A DNA stretch of 64,000 nt from Pseudomonas nitroreducens NBRC 12694 (GCF_002091755.1 NZ_BDAI01000001.1:558001-622000), one strand, 5' to 3'; counted from the first letter of the stretch, positions 44,600 through 53,861 are shown. Numbers and translations are program-made. The notes: generated by a model from the sequence alone, not told the origin.

Positions 44600-45529
44600 C
44601 TAGGCGGGAACTTTCTGCAGGCGGCGGCGTACCACCTCCACCAGCTGGTCCGGCTGGAACTTGGAGAGGAAGTCGTCGCAGCCGACCTTCTTCACCATGG
44701 CGTCGTTGAAGCTACCCGACAGCGAGGTGTGCAGCACCACGTAGAGGTCACGCAGGCGCGGGTCGTTGCGGATCTCGGTGGTCAGCCGGTAGCCGTCCAT
44801 TTCCGGCATCTCGGCGTCGGTGAAGATCATCAGCAGCTTCTCTTCCATGTCCAGGCCTTCATCGGCCCAGCGCTTGAGCTGCTGCAGCGCGCGCAGGCCG
44901 TCGGTCGCCACGTGCAGGCGCAGACCGAGCTGGCCAAGGGTATCGCGCAGCTGAGAGATAGCGACACTGGAGTCGTCCACCACCAGCACTTCGCGGCCTC
45001 GGGTCTGGCTGAGCAGCGTGTCGTCCAGGCGGTCGCTGGAGACACGGGTGTTCATCGGTACGATCTCCGCGAGCACCTTCTCCACGTCAATAATCTCCAC
45101 CAGGCGGTCTTCCACCTTGGTGATCGCGGTCAGGTAATGCTGGCGGCCGGCGCCACCGGGCGGCGGCTGGATCGATTCCCAGTTGAGGTTGAGGATGCGC
45201 TCCACCCCACCCACCAGGAACGCCTGCACCGAGCGGTTGTACTCGGTAACGATGATGGTGCTGTTGGCATCCGGGGTCAGCGCGCGCATGCCGATGGCGC
45301 GCGACAGGTCGATCACCGGCAGCGTCTGGCCGCGCAGGTTGATCACCCCGCAGATCATCGGGTGGCGCTGCGGGATCAGCGTCAGGCGCGGCAGTTGCAG
45401 CACCTCCTGCACCTTGAACACGTTGATCGCGAACTGTTGCCGCCCGGCGAGGCGGAAGACCAGGATTTCCAGGCGATTCTCGCCTACCAGTTGGGTGCGT
45501 TGATCGACAGTGTCGAGAATACCGGCCAT
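44600..45529 (-). CDS. cheV: Chemotaxis coupling/response-regulator protein CheV
   Basis: 309 residues. The N-terminal CheW-like domain (residues 20-155) includes FAINVFKVQEVLQLPRLTLIP and VINLRGQTLPVIDLSRAIG. The C-terminal REC domain has VLVVDDSSVAISQL and the phospho-acceptor Asp in MIFTDAEMPEMDGY, then TSLSGS and KFQPDQL. CheV couples chemoreceptors to CheA and may be a phosphate sink. It is a single gene with no chemotaxis neighbours; its stop overlaps a REP-rich spacer. Confidence 0.94.
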   Translation of the reverse strand: MAGILDTVDQRTQLVGENRLEILVFRLAGRQQFAINVFKVQEVLQLPRLTLIPQRHPMICGVINLRGQTLPVIDLSRAIGMRALTPDANSTIIVTEYNRSVQAFLVGGVERILNLNWESIQPPPGGAGRQHYLTAITKVEDRLVEIIDVEKVLAEIVPMNTRVSSDRLDDTLLSQTRGREVLVVDDSSVAISQLRDTLGQLGLRLHVATDGLRALQQLKRWADEGLDMEEKLLMIFTDAEMPEMDGYRLTTEIRNDPRLRDLYVVLHTSLSGSFNDAMVKKVGCDDFLSKFQPDQLVEVVRRRLQKVPA

Positions 45530-45642
45530 GCCTGCTCCAGATTCGGAATGAGTCGTGCGGGAGAGCTATCGGCCATATCGGCACCAACAAGATACTGGCC
45601 GTGCGCCATCATGCACGACTTGTCCGGTCCGGACCAGCGCGA

Positions 45643-46566
45643 TCAGCCTTGTTCGGCAACGAGCCGCCCAGTGGACGAGAGCAGCGGCGAGTCTGCCGGC
45701 AGGTGCATGGCGAGCGCTGCCGGGTGCACCTCGAAGCGCAGCTTGCGGCCCTCCAGCGGCTCACCGTCGAGATTGACGTCCAGGCCCTCGCGGGCTTCGA
45801 CCTCAACCCAGGGCAGGCGCGCCCGGATGAAGACGTCCTGAATGCCGAACCCGCTACTGCCCAGCAATGCGCCCAGCGTACCGACCATGTCCTGCGGGGT
45901 GGGCAGGATGCTCACGTCCAGCAGCCCGTCATCCGCCGTGGCCTGCGGGCAGAGCACATGTCCGCCGCCAGCCTGTCGGCCATTGCCGATGCCCAGGGCG
46001 AGGAATTCGCCTTCCCACTCGAAATCCGGTCCGGTAAAGCGCCCCTGGGCCGCATGGACTTCAGAAAAGCGCGTCAGGCCGGTCAGCAGGTAGGCTGCGC
46101 CCCCGAGCAGCTTCTTCAAGTCTTCCGGGGTGTTGGCGGTGACCTTCGAACCGAAGCCACCCGTGGCCATGTTCAGGAAGAACTGTCCGTCGACCTCCCC
46201 AAGGTCGATAGGGCGCGGCGGCACGTCCAGCAAGGCCAGCGCGGCCGCGGGTTCGAGCGGAACGCCGGCGGCGCGGGCGAAGTCGTTGGCAGTGCCCAGC
46301 GGTAGGATGGCCAAGCTGGCCTTGCCCCCGGCCTGGACCAGCGCCTCGGCGACGTCGCGCACGGTGCCGTCGCCACCGCCGGCGATCAGCGTGGTGTATC
46401 CCGCCGCCAGGCCCTCCTCCACCAGCCGCCGAGCATCACCGCCCTCCCAGGTCACCCTGACATCCAACTGGCGCCCCGCTTCGCGCGTGGCCAGCACGGC
46501 GGCACGCACTTCGTCGTTGGCGGCTTGCTTGCCGTGCAGGATCAGCAGGGCCCTGGGCTGGGTCAT
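45643..46566 (-). CDS. YegS/DgkB-like lipid kinase
   Basis: 307 residues from ATG 46566 (MTQPRALLILHGKQAANDEV). The diacylglycerol-kinase catalytic domain shows TLIAGGGDGTVRDVAEAL and LPLGTANDFARAAGVP, with the NMATGGFGSKVT and the beta-sandwich VLCPQATADDGLLDV following. YegS-type enzymes phosphorylate lipids such as phosphatidylglycerol or diacylglycerol. It is downstream of the FGGY kinase by about 100 bases on the same strand and may extend that operon. The lipid substrate is unknown. Confidence 0.9.
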   Translation of the reverse strand: MTQPRALLILHGKQAANDEVRAAVLATREAGRQLDVRVTWEGGDARRLVEEGLAAGYTTLIAGGGDGTVRDVAEALVQAGGKASLAILPLGTANDFARAAGVPLEPAAALALLDVPPRPIDLGEVDGQFFLNMATGGFGSKVTANTPEDLKKLLGGAAYLLTGLTRFSEVHAAQGRFTGPDFEWEGEFLALGIGNGRQAGGGHVLCPQATADDGLLDVSILPTPQDMVGTLGALLGSSGFGIQDVFIRARLPWVEVEAREGLDVNLDGEPLEGRKLRFEVHPAALAMHLPADSPLLSSTGRLVAEQG

Positions 46567-46668
46567 GGTCGGCTTCCTCGCGAGTAGTCCATTGAGCGTC
46601 AACTAATGGACCCAGAGTAGCGCGGGAAAATTTCCTCGCTTTTCATCACTGAATCGGGAATGGGCGGT

Positions 46669-48228
46669 TCAGGCCGGGTAGCCGGTGATCTCCCGAATGC
46701 TCTGGTACAGCGGCTTGAGCTGCTTGTACATGCGCTGGTAGACCTCGTTGTACAGCCGCTCGTAGGTCCGCTGCGCCTCGGGGCGCGGGTGGAAGACGTC
46801 GCCGACGCGGGTCATGGCGGCGATGGCGCTGGCGAAGTCCGGATAAAGCTTCAGCCCCACCGCGCAATCGATGGCAGCGCCCAGGCCGGAGGCTTCGTAG
46901 ACGTGCGGGCGCTCCGCCGGCAGGCCGAAGATGTCGGCAGTGAGCTGCATCGCCGCGTCGCTCTGCGAGCCGCCACCGGCCACGCGCAGGCGCTGGATGC
47001 GGGTGCCGGAGCGTTTCTCGATGCGCTCCTTGCCCTGGCGCAGCGCGTAGGCCAGGCCTTCGAGGATGGCGCGGTAGATGTGCGCGCGGGTGTGCACGTC
47101 GCCGAAACCGATGATCGAGCCCTTGGCCTCCAGGCCCGGCTCGCGGATGCCCGGCGTCCAGTAGGGTTGCAGCATCAGGCCCATGGAGCCGGCTGGCACG
47201 CTGTTGACCAGTTCGTCGAAGAGTTTCTCCGGCTCGACGCCCAGTTCCTCGGCACGCTGCATCTCGCGCAGGCCGAACTCGCGCTTGAACCAACTGACCA
47301 TCCAGAAGCCGCGGTAGATCATCACCTCGGTGTTGTAGTGATCGGGAATCGCCGCCGGGTACGGCGGGATCAGCGGGATGGTTTCCAGGTAGCGCGAACG
47401 GGTGGTGTTGATGGTCGCGGTGGTGCCGTAGGACAGGCACGCCACGGTCGGGTCGATCGCGCCCGCGCCGAGTACTTCGCAGGCCTTGTCGGCACCCGCG
47501 GCGATCAGCGGCAGGCCCTCGGGAATACCGGTCAGGCGGCTGGCCTCGGCGGTGATCTCGCCCAGTTTCTCACCCGGCTTGTACAGCTCCGGCAATTGCT
47601 CGCGGCGCACGTCGATCGCCTGCCACTTCCAGTCCCGCGGCGCAGCCCAGGCGAGCTTCTTGTAGTCGAACGGCAGGTAGGCAACGCTGCAGGCCACCGA
47701 GTCCACGTAACGCCCGCACAGGCGCTGGGTGAGGAAGCCAGAGAGCAGCAGCAGCTTGTGGGTGCGCTGGTGGATGTCCGGCTGCTGCTGGGCCACCCAG
47801 TTCGCTTCGGCCTGGGTGCGGAAGTAGTCCACCGCGCCCTGCGCGCCCACCAGCTTGAACAGCCAGCCCCAGGGCCCCTTGATCGGATCGCCCAGCTCCG
47901 CGCGGCGCTGGTCCAGCCAGATGATCGCCGGGCGCAGGGCCTGGCCGGCTTCGTCGACGTGAATCACCGTACCGCGTTGGGTAGTCAGCGACACGCCACG
48001 AATGCGGCTGCGGTCGATGTCGACACTGGCCCACAGGCGCTTGCACGCCTCGCCCAGCTGCTCCCAGTAATAGTCCGGGTGCTGCTCCGCCCAACCGGGC
48101 TGCGAGGAGAAATACGCCTCCAGCTCGACCTTGCCCTTGCCCACCAGGTTGCCCTGGAGATCGAAGAGCAGCGCGCGCACGCTCTGAGTGCCGTTGTCGA
48201 TGGCCAGCAGGTAGTTGTTGTTATTCAT
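46669..48228 (-). CDS. FGGY-family carbohydrate kinase
   Basis: 519 residues from ATG 48228 (MNNNNYLLAIDNGTQSVRALLFD); an in-frame ATG at 48243 lacks a better site. Two actin-like ASKHA lobes are present: phosphate-1 motif DNGTQSVR, conserved WLDQRRAELGDP, adenosine motif AGGGSQSDAAMQLTADIFG near the end and YEASGLGAAIDCAVG. This is the xylulokinase/glycerol-kinase superfamily, but the substrate-binding residues are not a clear match to xylulose, gluconate or glycerol kinases. It begins 25 bases after the GlpD-like stop; the pair is likely one transcript. Confidence 0.9.
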   Translation of the reverse strand: MNNNNYLLAIDNGTQSVRALLFDLQGNLVGKGKVELEAYFSSQPGWAEQHPDYYWEQLGEACKRLWASVDIDRSRIRGVSLTTQRGTVIHVDEAGQALRPAIIWLDQRRAELGDPIKGPWGWLFKLVGAQGAVDYFRTQAEANWVAQQQPDIHQRTHKLLLLSGFLTQRLCGRYVDSVACSVAYLPFDYKKLAWAAPRDWKWQAIDVRREQLPELYKPGEKLGEITAEASRLTGIPEGLPLIAAGADKACEVLGAGAIDPTVACLSYGTTATINTTRSRYLETIPLIPPYPAAIPDHYNTEVMIYRGFWMVSWFKREFGLREMQRAEELGVEPEKLFDELVNSVPAGSMGLMLQPYWTPGIREPGLEAKGSIIGFGDVHTRAHIYRAILEGLAYALRQGKERIEKRSGTRIQRLRVAGGGSQSDAAMQLTADIFGLPAERPHVYEASGLGAAIDCAVGLKLYPDFASAIAAMTRVGDVFHPRPEAQRTYERLYNEVYQRMYKQLKPLYQSIREITGYPA

Positions 48229-48253
48229 GGGGCTCTTGGTCATGGAGGGTCGG

Positions 48254-49831
48254 TCAGTGCGGAAGGCTGTAGCTGCGGCGCCACAGCTCCAGGTAGTCCT
48301 GTTCTTCCTGTTTCCAGCGCGCGTCGTCCCAGCCCAGGCGGCGCTGACACAAGGCGCGAATCCTCGGCAACTCGGCAGCGCCACCATCGGCCAGCAGCAG
48401 GCCAATACGGGTGCGACGCAGCAGCAGGTCGTCCAGGTGAAGCACCAGTTCGCCTTCCGCCGCCCAGGCCAGCTCGGCCCAGAGCGAATCGGTATGGCCG
48501 ATACACTCGCTGCCCACCTCGTTCAGAAGGCGCGCCAGTTCCGGCAAGGAGCGCCCATGGCGCCCGCGCAGGCGGCGCTGCTGAGGTGGAATGAGGCCCG
48601 GCAGGACGACGTCCTCGACGGCCGCGAAGACGTGGTCAGGCGCAGTTTCCAGCTGGCGCTCCAGCATTGGCGCACAAGCGGCAAGCACCTCCAGCGCCAG
48701 CAGGCGGAAGGTCGTGAGCTTGCCGCCAGCAAGAGTCACGCACCCGGGCTCGACCCACAGCGCATGCTCGCGTTTTTCATCCGACGGCTTGAGCGAGGGC
48801 GTGCCATCGCTGACCACCGGGCGTACACCGGCCCAGGTGGAGCGCACATCGCCGGCGGTGATCTGCGCAGCAGGAAACTGCTGCGCGCAGACAGCCAGCA
48901 GGTACTCCAGCTCTTCGCGGCTGATGGCAGCGTCATCGTCCAGGGTTTCCCGGTGATCCAGGTCGGTGGTGCCGACCACGGTCGCCCCTTCCCAGGGGAA
49001 GACAAAGACCGGACGCTTGTCCTGCCCGTGCATGAAGCTGAACGCATGGGTGACTGGCAGGCGCCAGGCCGGCAGCAGCAGATGGCTGCCACGCAGCGGT
49101 CGGATGTGTTCGCTGCCGTGCTTCTGCCGCAGCGCATCGGCCCAGGCGCCAGTGGCCAAGGCCACGGCGCGGCTACGGAAGGTGAAGCGCTCGCCGCTCT
49201 CGCGATCCTCGGCAACCAGCCCCTGAACGCGACCATCGCGGCGATCCAGTTCGATCACCTTCAAACCATTCAGTGCTTCGCCGCCCTCGGCTCGCGCTTC
49301 GCCCAGCACACGCATGACCAGGCGCGCGTCATCGGTTACCGCATCCTGGAAGCGGGTGCCGCCCAGCAGGCGATCTTCCTTCAGGCCCGGCGCCAGGTAG
49401 CGCAGTTCCTCCAGGCGATGAAACAGGTGATTGCGCCGCCCCGCCAGCGCGTCGTACAGCGACAGCAGGGTGCCGAACACCCGCGGGCCGGGGAAGCCGC
49501 CCTGGTAGTGCGGCATGATGAAGCTCAGCGGATCGACCAGCCCCGGCGCCTCGCCCAGCAGGCGCTGGCGCTCGCGCACCGAGTCACGGGTCAGGCCGAA
49601 CTGGCCCTTGGCGATGTAGCGCAGGCCGCCGTGAACCATCTTCGATGAGCGGCTGGAGGTGCCCCAGGCGAAATCGCGCTGCTCGACCAGCAGGCAGCGC
49701 CATCCGCGCCGTGCCGCTTCGCGCAGGATGCCGGCGCCGGTGATGCCGCCGCCGACCACGATCAGGTCCCAGTCGCGTGCCGCCAGCTCCGGCAGCGCCT
49801 GCGCGCGCCAGGCCGCGTTCCAGGCAGGCAT
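48254..49831 (-). CDS. GlpD-like FAD-dependent glycerol-3-phosphate dehydrogenase paralogue
   Basis: 525 residues. The N-terminal FAD motif is DLIVVGGGITGAGILREAAR, followed by the GlpD hallmark RSSKMVHGGLRYIAKGQFGL. Further conserved blocks are TRFQDAVTDDARLV, ALATGAWAD and VFVFPWEGATVVGTTDLDHRE near residue 270, then the GlpD C-terminal domain containing ECIGHTDSLWAELAW. It would oxidise G3P or a relative to the keto form, feeding quinones. It starts four bases after the AGPS-like gene, so the two are co-expressed. Confidence 0.9.
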   Translation of the reverse strand: MPAWNAAWRAQALPELAARDWDLIVVGGGITGAGILREAARRGWRCLLVEQRDFAWGTSSRSSKMVHGGLRYIAKGQFGLTRDSVRERQRLLGEAPGLVDPLSFIMPHYQGGFPGPRVFGTLLSLYDALAGRRNHLFHRLEELRYLAPGLKEDRLLGGTRFQDAVTDDARLVMRVLGEARAEGGEALNGLKVIELDRRDGRVQGLVAEDRESGERFTFRSRAVALATGAWADALRQKHGSEHIRPLRGSHLLLPAWRLPVTHAFSFMHGQDKRPVFVFPWEGATVVGTTDLDHRETLDDDAAISREELEYLLAVCAQQFPAAQITAGDVRSTWAGVRPVVSDGTPSLKPSDEKREHALWVEPGCVTLAGGKLTTFRLLALEVLAACAPMLERQLETAPDHVFAAVEDVVLPGLIPPQQRRLRGRHGRSLPELARLLNEVGSECIGHTDSLWAELAWAAEGELVLHLDDLLLRRTRIGLLLADGGAAELPRIRALCQRRLGWDDARWKQEEQDYLELWRRSYSLPH

Positions 49832-49835
49832 GGGT

Positions 49836-51431
49836 TCAGTCCTGCAGCAAGGTGCCGGGGTTCAGCCGGCCGGAGGGATCGAAATGCCCGGCCAGCGTCT
49901 TGATCGCCGCCATGCCCAGCGGGCCCTTTTCCACCGGCAGGTAAGGCGCGTGGTCCTTGCCCACGCCGTGCTGGTGGCTGATGGTGCCGCGGTTCTGGGC
50001 GATGGTCTGGCTGGCGGCATGCTTGAGCTTGCGCCAGCGCTCGTGTGTCTGCGCATAGCTGGCGGCCGGGCGGAACACGTAGGTGGTGTAGATGCTAGAA
50101 CCCTCGCCGTAGACGTGCGACAGGTGGGTGAACACGTGCACGCGCTCGCCCTCGGCGGCCAGGCCTTCGCGCAGGCTGGCCTCGATGCGGTTGAGCAGGT
50201 TGTCGACGTTGGACCAGTCGGTGGCGGTTTCCAGGGTATCGACCACGTAGCCGTTCTCCCACAGCGCTTCGCGCAGGTAGGGGAAGCGGAAGCGGTTCTG
50301 CGCCCATTTCCTGCCCAGCAGGGTGCCGGTGAACACGCCGCCGAAGCCCTTGAGCAGCCGGCGCGCGGCGCGCAGCGACGTCGCGTTCTGCGCGCGGTCA
50401 CCGGTGACGCCGAAGGTCAGCATGCACTTGCCCTCGGCCGCGCCGCGCATCTTCAGGTAGCGCTCCAGCCAGGCGATCTGCCCCGGATGGCCGGCCAGGG
50501 CCAGTTGAGTGGTGGTCTCGATGGCATTCGACAAGCGCAACATCGACAGCGGCACGCGCGCCTGCACCAGAGTGCGGATGCCTTCCAGCGCCTGCTCCCA
50601 GGACGGCAGGAACACCGCGTAGAAACGTTCATCGTCGGCGATGCGCGTGACCCGCACCTTCACCGACGAGAGGATGCCGAAGCGGCCTTCGGAACCCATC
50701 ACCATCTCGCGCAGGTCCGGGCCTGCGGAGGACGCCGGGAAGGTCGGGATCTCCAGGCTGCCGGCGAAGGTTTCCAGTGTGCCGCCGGCGAACAGTTGCT
50801 CGATGCGCCCGTAGCGCAGCGACTGCTGGCCACTGGAGCGGCTGGCAACCCAGCCGCCGAGGGTGGAAAGCTCCCAGGACTGCGGGAAGTGGCCGAGGGT
50901 GTAACCACGGGCGCGCAGCTGGCTTTCCACCTGCGGGCCGTTGGCGCCGGGGCCAAAAGTGGCGATCAGGCTCTGCTCGTCCAGCTCCAGCAGGCGGTTC
51001 ATGTGTTCCAGGGAAACGGTGAGCACCGCCTTGTCGGACTCCGGCGGGTTGATATGACCGGCCACCGAAGTACCGCCGCCGTAGGGGATCACCAGGCAGT
51101 CCCAGAGCTCGGCGAACTTCAGCAGCTCGCGGATCTGCTCGGCAGTCTGCGGGTAGGCCACGCCATCGGGGAACACACCGAACTCGCCTTCGCGCATCGC
51201 CAGCCAGTCCGGCAGGCTCTGGCCTCGGGCGTGCAGCAGGCGGTCGCGGGCTTCGCGCACCACCAGCGGATGCACGGGCAGGCGCGAGGCCGGTACCTTG
51301 GCCAGTACCTGCTCCAGCGTCGCGTCCGGCAGCGTCAGGCCCGGGCCGACCAGTTCGGCGAGAAAACCGCGTCCGTTGTCGGGCAGTTCCACCACCGTCG
51401 TTTCTTCACCCCAGCCGTTCCAGCGTCGCAT
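49836..51431 (-). CDS. FAD-binding oxidase resembling alkylglycerone-phosphate synthase (AGPS)
   Basis: 531 residues of the VAO/FAD_binding_4 superfamily. PP-loop residues are IPYGGGTSVAGHI near residue 120. GHFPQSWELSTLGGWVASRS and GSEGRFGILSSVKV match AGPS closely. The C-terminal active-site motif is GTISHQHGVGKDHAPYL, compared with SHHHGVGK in animal AGPS. AGPS swaps an acyl for an alkyl chain on dihydroxyacetone phosphate to make ether lipids. The bacterial homologue may do this or a related flavin-linked oxidation. It is the first gene of the unit and divergent from the AraC regulator. Confidence 0.86.
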   Translation of the reverse strand: MRRWNGWGEETTVVELPDNGRGFLAELVGPGLTLPDATLEQVLAKVPASRLPVHPLVVREARDRLLHARGQSLPDWLAMREGEFGVFPDGVAYPQTAEQIRELLKFAELWDCLVIPYGGGTSVAGHINPPESDKAVLTVSLEHMNRLLELDEQSLIATFGPGANGPQVESQLRARGYTLGHFPQSWELSTLGGWVASRSSGQQSLRYGRIEQLFAGGTLETFAGSLEIPTFPASSAGPDLREMVMGSEGRFGILSSVKVRVTRIADDERFYAVFLPSWEQALEGIRTLVQARVPLSMLRLSNAIETTTQLALAGHPGQIAWLERYLKMRGAAEGKCMLTFGVTGDRAQNATSLRAARRLLKGFGGVFTGTLLGRKWAQNRFRFPYLREALWENGYVVDTLETATDWSNVDNLLNRIEASLREGLAAEGERVHVFTHLSHVYGEGSSIYTTYVFRPAASYAQTHERWRKLKHAASQTIAQNRGTISHQHGVGKDHAPYLPVEKGPLGMAAIKTLAGHFDPSGRLNPGTLLQD

Positions 51432-51587
51432 GCCCGCTCCTTTTATTCAGGGTCTCTGTCTGCAATTTCGATTGCTATTTCGGTGCCGCTTGATGGCTGC
51501 CTATACTAGCCAGCCGCCCTGCCCTGTCACTGTCGGATCAAGACAGGCGCAGTTGCCGATCGAGACACCAGAACAAGAACGAACGCC

Positions 51588-52616
51588 ATGCATTCCCTCG
51601 GCTATACCTCCGTCCCCGCATTGCTGAAATACCTGCGCCACGCCGAGTCCCTCGGCATGGACCTGGACGTCGCCCTCAAGGTCGCGGGCCTTGCGCGCTC
51701 GCAACTGAGCGACAACAGCCAGCGCCTGCCCAGCGAGGCTCACGAACGCCTGCTGCAGCATTTGTGCGCGCATTCCGGCGACCCGCTGTTCGGCCTGCAC
51801 TCTGCACGCTTCGTGCAGCCGGGCTCGTGGAGCGTGCTGGGCTACATCACCATGAACTGCGCCAACCTGGGCGAAGCCATGGGCCGCATCATTCCCTACG
51901 AGAAGCTGGTCGGCGACATGGGCGTCAGCCGCCTGGAGCCTGGCGGAGACCACATCAAGCTGATCTGGAATTGCCGCCACGAGGCGGCGCAGATCCGCCG
52001 GCACATGGTGGAAAACGTGCTGGCGTCCTGGCTGCTGTATGCGCGCTGGATCGCCGACACCAGCGGCTCCCCGCAGGAAGTCTGGTTCGAACACCCACAG
52101 CCCGAGGGCACCGATATCGCCGAGTACGAGCAGCTATTCGGCTGCCCGGTGCGTTTCGAGCAACCCTTCAGCGCCCTGCTGGTGCCCCTGCAACTGCTGA
52201 GCTATCCCCTGCGCCAGGCCGACGCCAACCTGCTGCGCACCCTGGAAGAGCACGCCCTGGCGCTGATGGCCGAGCTGGACGACGACGAGCCGCTGCCGCT
52301 GCGGGTGAAGAACGCCCTGCGCCTGCTGCTCAAGGATGGCCTGCCGCGCAAGGAGCGTGTCGCCGAACGTTTCGAGATGACGGTGCGCACCCTGCAGCGC
52401 CACCTGCAGCAGGCCGGCACCAGCTACCAGCAGATCCTCGACGAGCTGCGCCAGGAGCTGGCCGAGCATTACCTGGTACACAGCGACCTGCCGATCCAGG
52501 ACATCGCCCAGTATCTGGGCTTCACCGAGTCGCGCTCGTTCCACCGCAGCTTCAAGGGCTGGACCGACCAGACACCGGGCGAGTATCGCCAGCAGCATAA
52601 GAAAACGCCGGTCTGA
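51588..52616 (+). CDS. AraC-family regulator
   Basis: 342 residues. The N-terminal effector domain is of the Arabinose_bd/OruR type, with GYTSVPALLKYLRHAES and LLQHLCAHSGDPLFGLHSARFVQPG. The C-terminal two-HTH module is RVAERFEMTVRTLQRHLQQAG then DIAQYLGFTESRSFHRSFKGWTDQTPGEYR. It is divergent from the AGPS-like gene across a 156-base spacer and is the likely activator of that cluster, with an unknown inducer. Its TGA lies in the loop of the terminator at 52604-52626. Confidence 0.92.
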   Translation: MHSLGYTSVPALLKYLRHAESLGMDLDVALKVAGLARSQLSDNSQRLPSEAHERLLQHLCAHSGDPLFGLHSARFVQPGSWSVLGYITMNCANLGEAMGRIIPYEKLVGDMGVSRLEPGGDHIKLIWNCRHEAAQIRRHMVENVLASWLLYARWIADTSGSPQEVWFEHPQPEGTDIAEYEQLFGCPVRFEQPFSALLVPLQLLSYPLRQADANLLRTLEEHALALMAELDDDEPLPLRVKNALRLLLKDGLPRKERVAERFEMTVRTLQRHLQQAGTSYQQILDELRQELAEHYLVHSDLPIQDIAQYLGFTESRSFHRSFKGWTDQTPGEYRQQHKKTPV

Positions 52617-52626
52617 GACCGGCGTT
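52604..52626. terminator. Terminator overlapping the AraC gene end
   Basis: AACGCCGGTC-TGA-GACCGGCGTT; the three-base loop is the AraC stop codon. The minus-strand side is followed by TTTTCTTAT and lies 21 bases after the moeA stop, so it probably ends moeA transcription too. Confidence 0.87.
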
Positions 52627-52646
52627 GTTCATGGTGCTCCCAGCAC

Positions 52647-53861
52647 TCAGTCCAGCAACTCACTGAAGGGAATGAAGTTCAGCCAATCGCCTTCGGCCAA
52701 CGTCGTGCCCTCGCGCACTTCCACCAGCCCTTCGGCCCAGGCTGCGCTAAGCAGCACGCCGGAGCTCTGATTGGCGTAGGGCACTGCACGGCCATTTTCC
52801 AAACGCGCGCGCAAGTACTCACGACGGTTGCCCGGCTTGGTCCGGTTGAAGCCGGCCGGGACCTGCAGGCGCAGCGGCTCGACCTTCTGCGTGCCGAGGC
52901 GGCGCATCAGGTAGGGCCGCGCCAGCAGGGCGAAAGTCACCAGGGTGGATGCGGGGTTACCCGGCAGCCCGATCACCGGCACGCCCTGGTAGTGGCCGAC
53001 GGTCAGCGGCTTGCCCGGCTTGATCGCCAGCTTCCACAGCGCCAGATCACCTGCTTCGCGCAGGGCCGCTCCGAGGAAGTCCGCCTCGCCGACGGACACG
53101 CCACCGGTGGAAAGGATCAGGTCGACATTCGACAGCCCCGCCAGTGCGGCGCGGGTGCGCTCCAGGTCGTCCGGAAGGATGCCAGCGTCCACTACCTCGC
53201 AACCCAAGCGCAGCAGCCAGGTGCGCAGCAGGTGACGGTTGCTGTTGTAGATCTGCCCGAGCGCCAGCGGCGTGCCCGGCTCGACCAGTTCGTCGCCGGT
53301 GGACAGCAGCGCCACGCGCGGGCGGCGACGTACTTTCAATTCAGCGTGGCCGAGGGACGCGGCCAGGCCGATCTCGATGGGGCCGATGCGCGTGCCGTTG
53401 GGCAGCACGCAGTCTCCCTTGCGGGTTTCCTGGCCCTGCGGGCGAATGTGCTGGCCGGCTTCCATCGCTTCGAGGAAGCGCACACGGCCATCCTCCAGCA
53501 CCTCGGCGTTTTCCTGCATTTCCACGCAGTCGGCGCCTTGCGGCACAGGCGCGCCGGTGAAGATGCGCACACAGGTGCCCGGTTGCAGCGGTTCACCGGC
53601 CTGGCCGGCGAAGATCTTCTGGCTTACCGGCAGCGCTTCGCCCCGCCAGTCGGCCAGGCGCAGCGCGTAGCCGTCCATGGCGCTGTTCGGCCATGGCGGC
53701 AGGTCCAGGCCGGCCAGCAGCGGCTCGGCCAGCACGCGGCCATCGGCGTCGGCCAACGGCAAGGTTTCGCACTCGGAGACCAGAGACTGTTCGGCCAGCG
53801 CCAACAAGCGCGCCAGGGCTTCCTCGACCGGCAGCAGGCCGGGCTTGTCGCAGCAGCTCAT
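52647..53861 (-). CDS. moeA: Molybdopterin molybdotransferase MoeA
   Basis: 404 residues inserting molybdate into adenylated molybdopterin. The start at ATG 53861 overlaps the moaB stop (ATGA). Motifs are PPWPNSAMDGYALR near residue 60, FTGAPVPQGADCVE, the MoaB-like domain LLSTGDELVEPG and ILSTGGVSVGEADFLG near residue 255, and GLPGNPASTLVTF. A cysteine-rich N-terminus (MSCCDKPGLLP) precedes the domain. Probable second MoeA of the genome, as PAO1 has two. Confidence 0.95.
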   Translation of the reverse strand: MSCCDKPGLLPVEEALARLLALAEQSLVSECETLPLADADGRVLAEPLLAGLDLPPWPNSAMDGYALRLADWRGEALPVSQKIFAGQAGEPLQPGTCVRIFTGAPVPQGADCVEMQENAEVLEDGRVRFLEAMEAGQHIRPQGQETRKGDCVLPNGTRIGPIEIGLAASLGHAELKVRRRPRVALLSTGDELVEPGTPLALGQIYNSNRHLLRTWLLRLGCEVVDAGILPDDLERTRAALAGLSNVDLILSTGGVSVGEADFLGAALREAGDLALWKLAIKPGKPLTVGHYQGVPVIGLPGNPASTLVTFALLARPYLMRRLGTQKVEPLRLQVPAGFNRTKPGNRREYLRARLENGRAVPYANQSSGVLLSAAWAEGLVEVREGTTLAEGDWLNFIPFSELLD

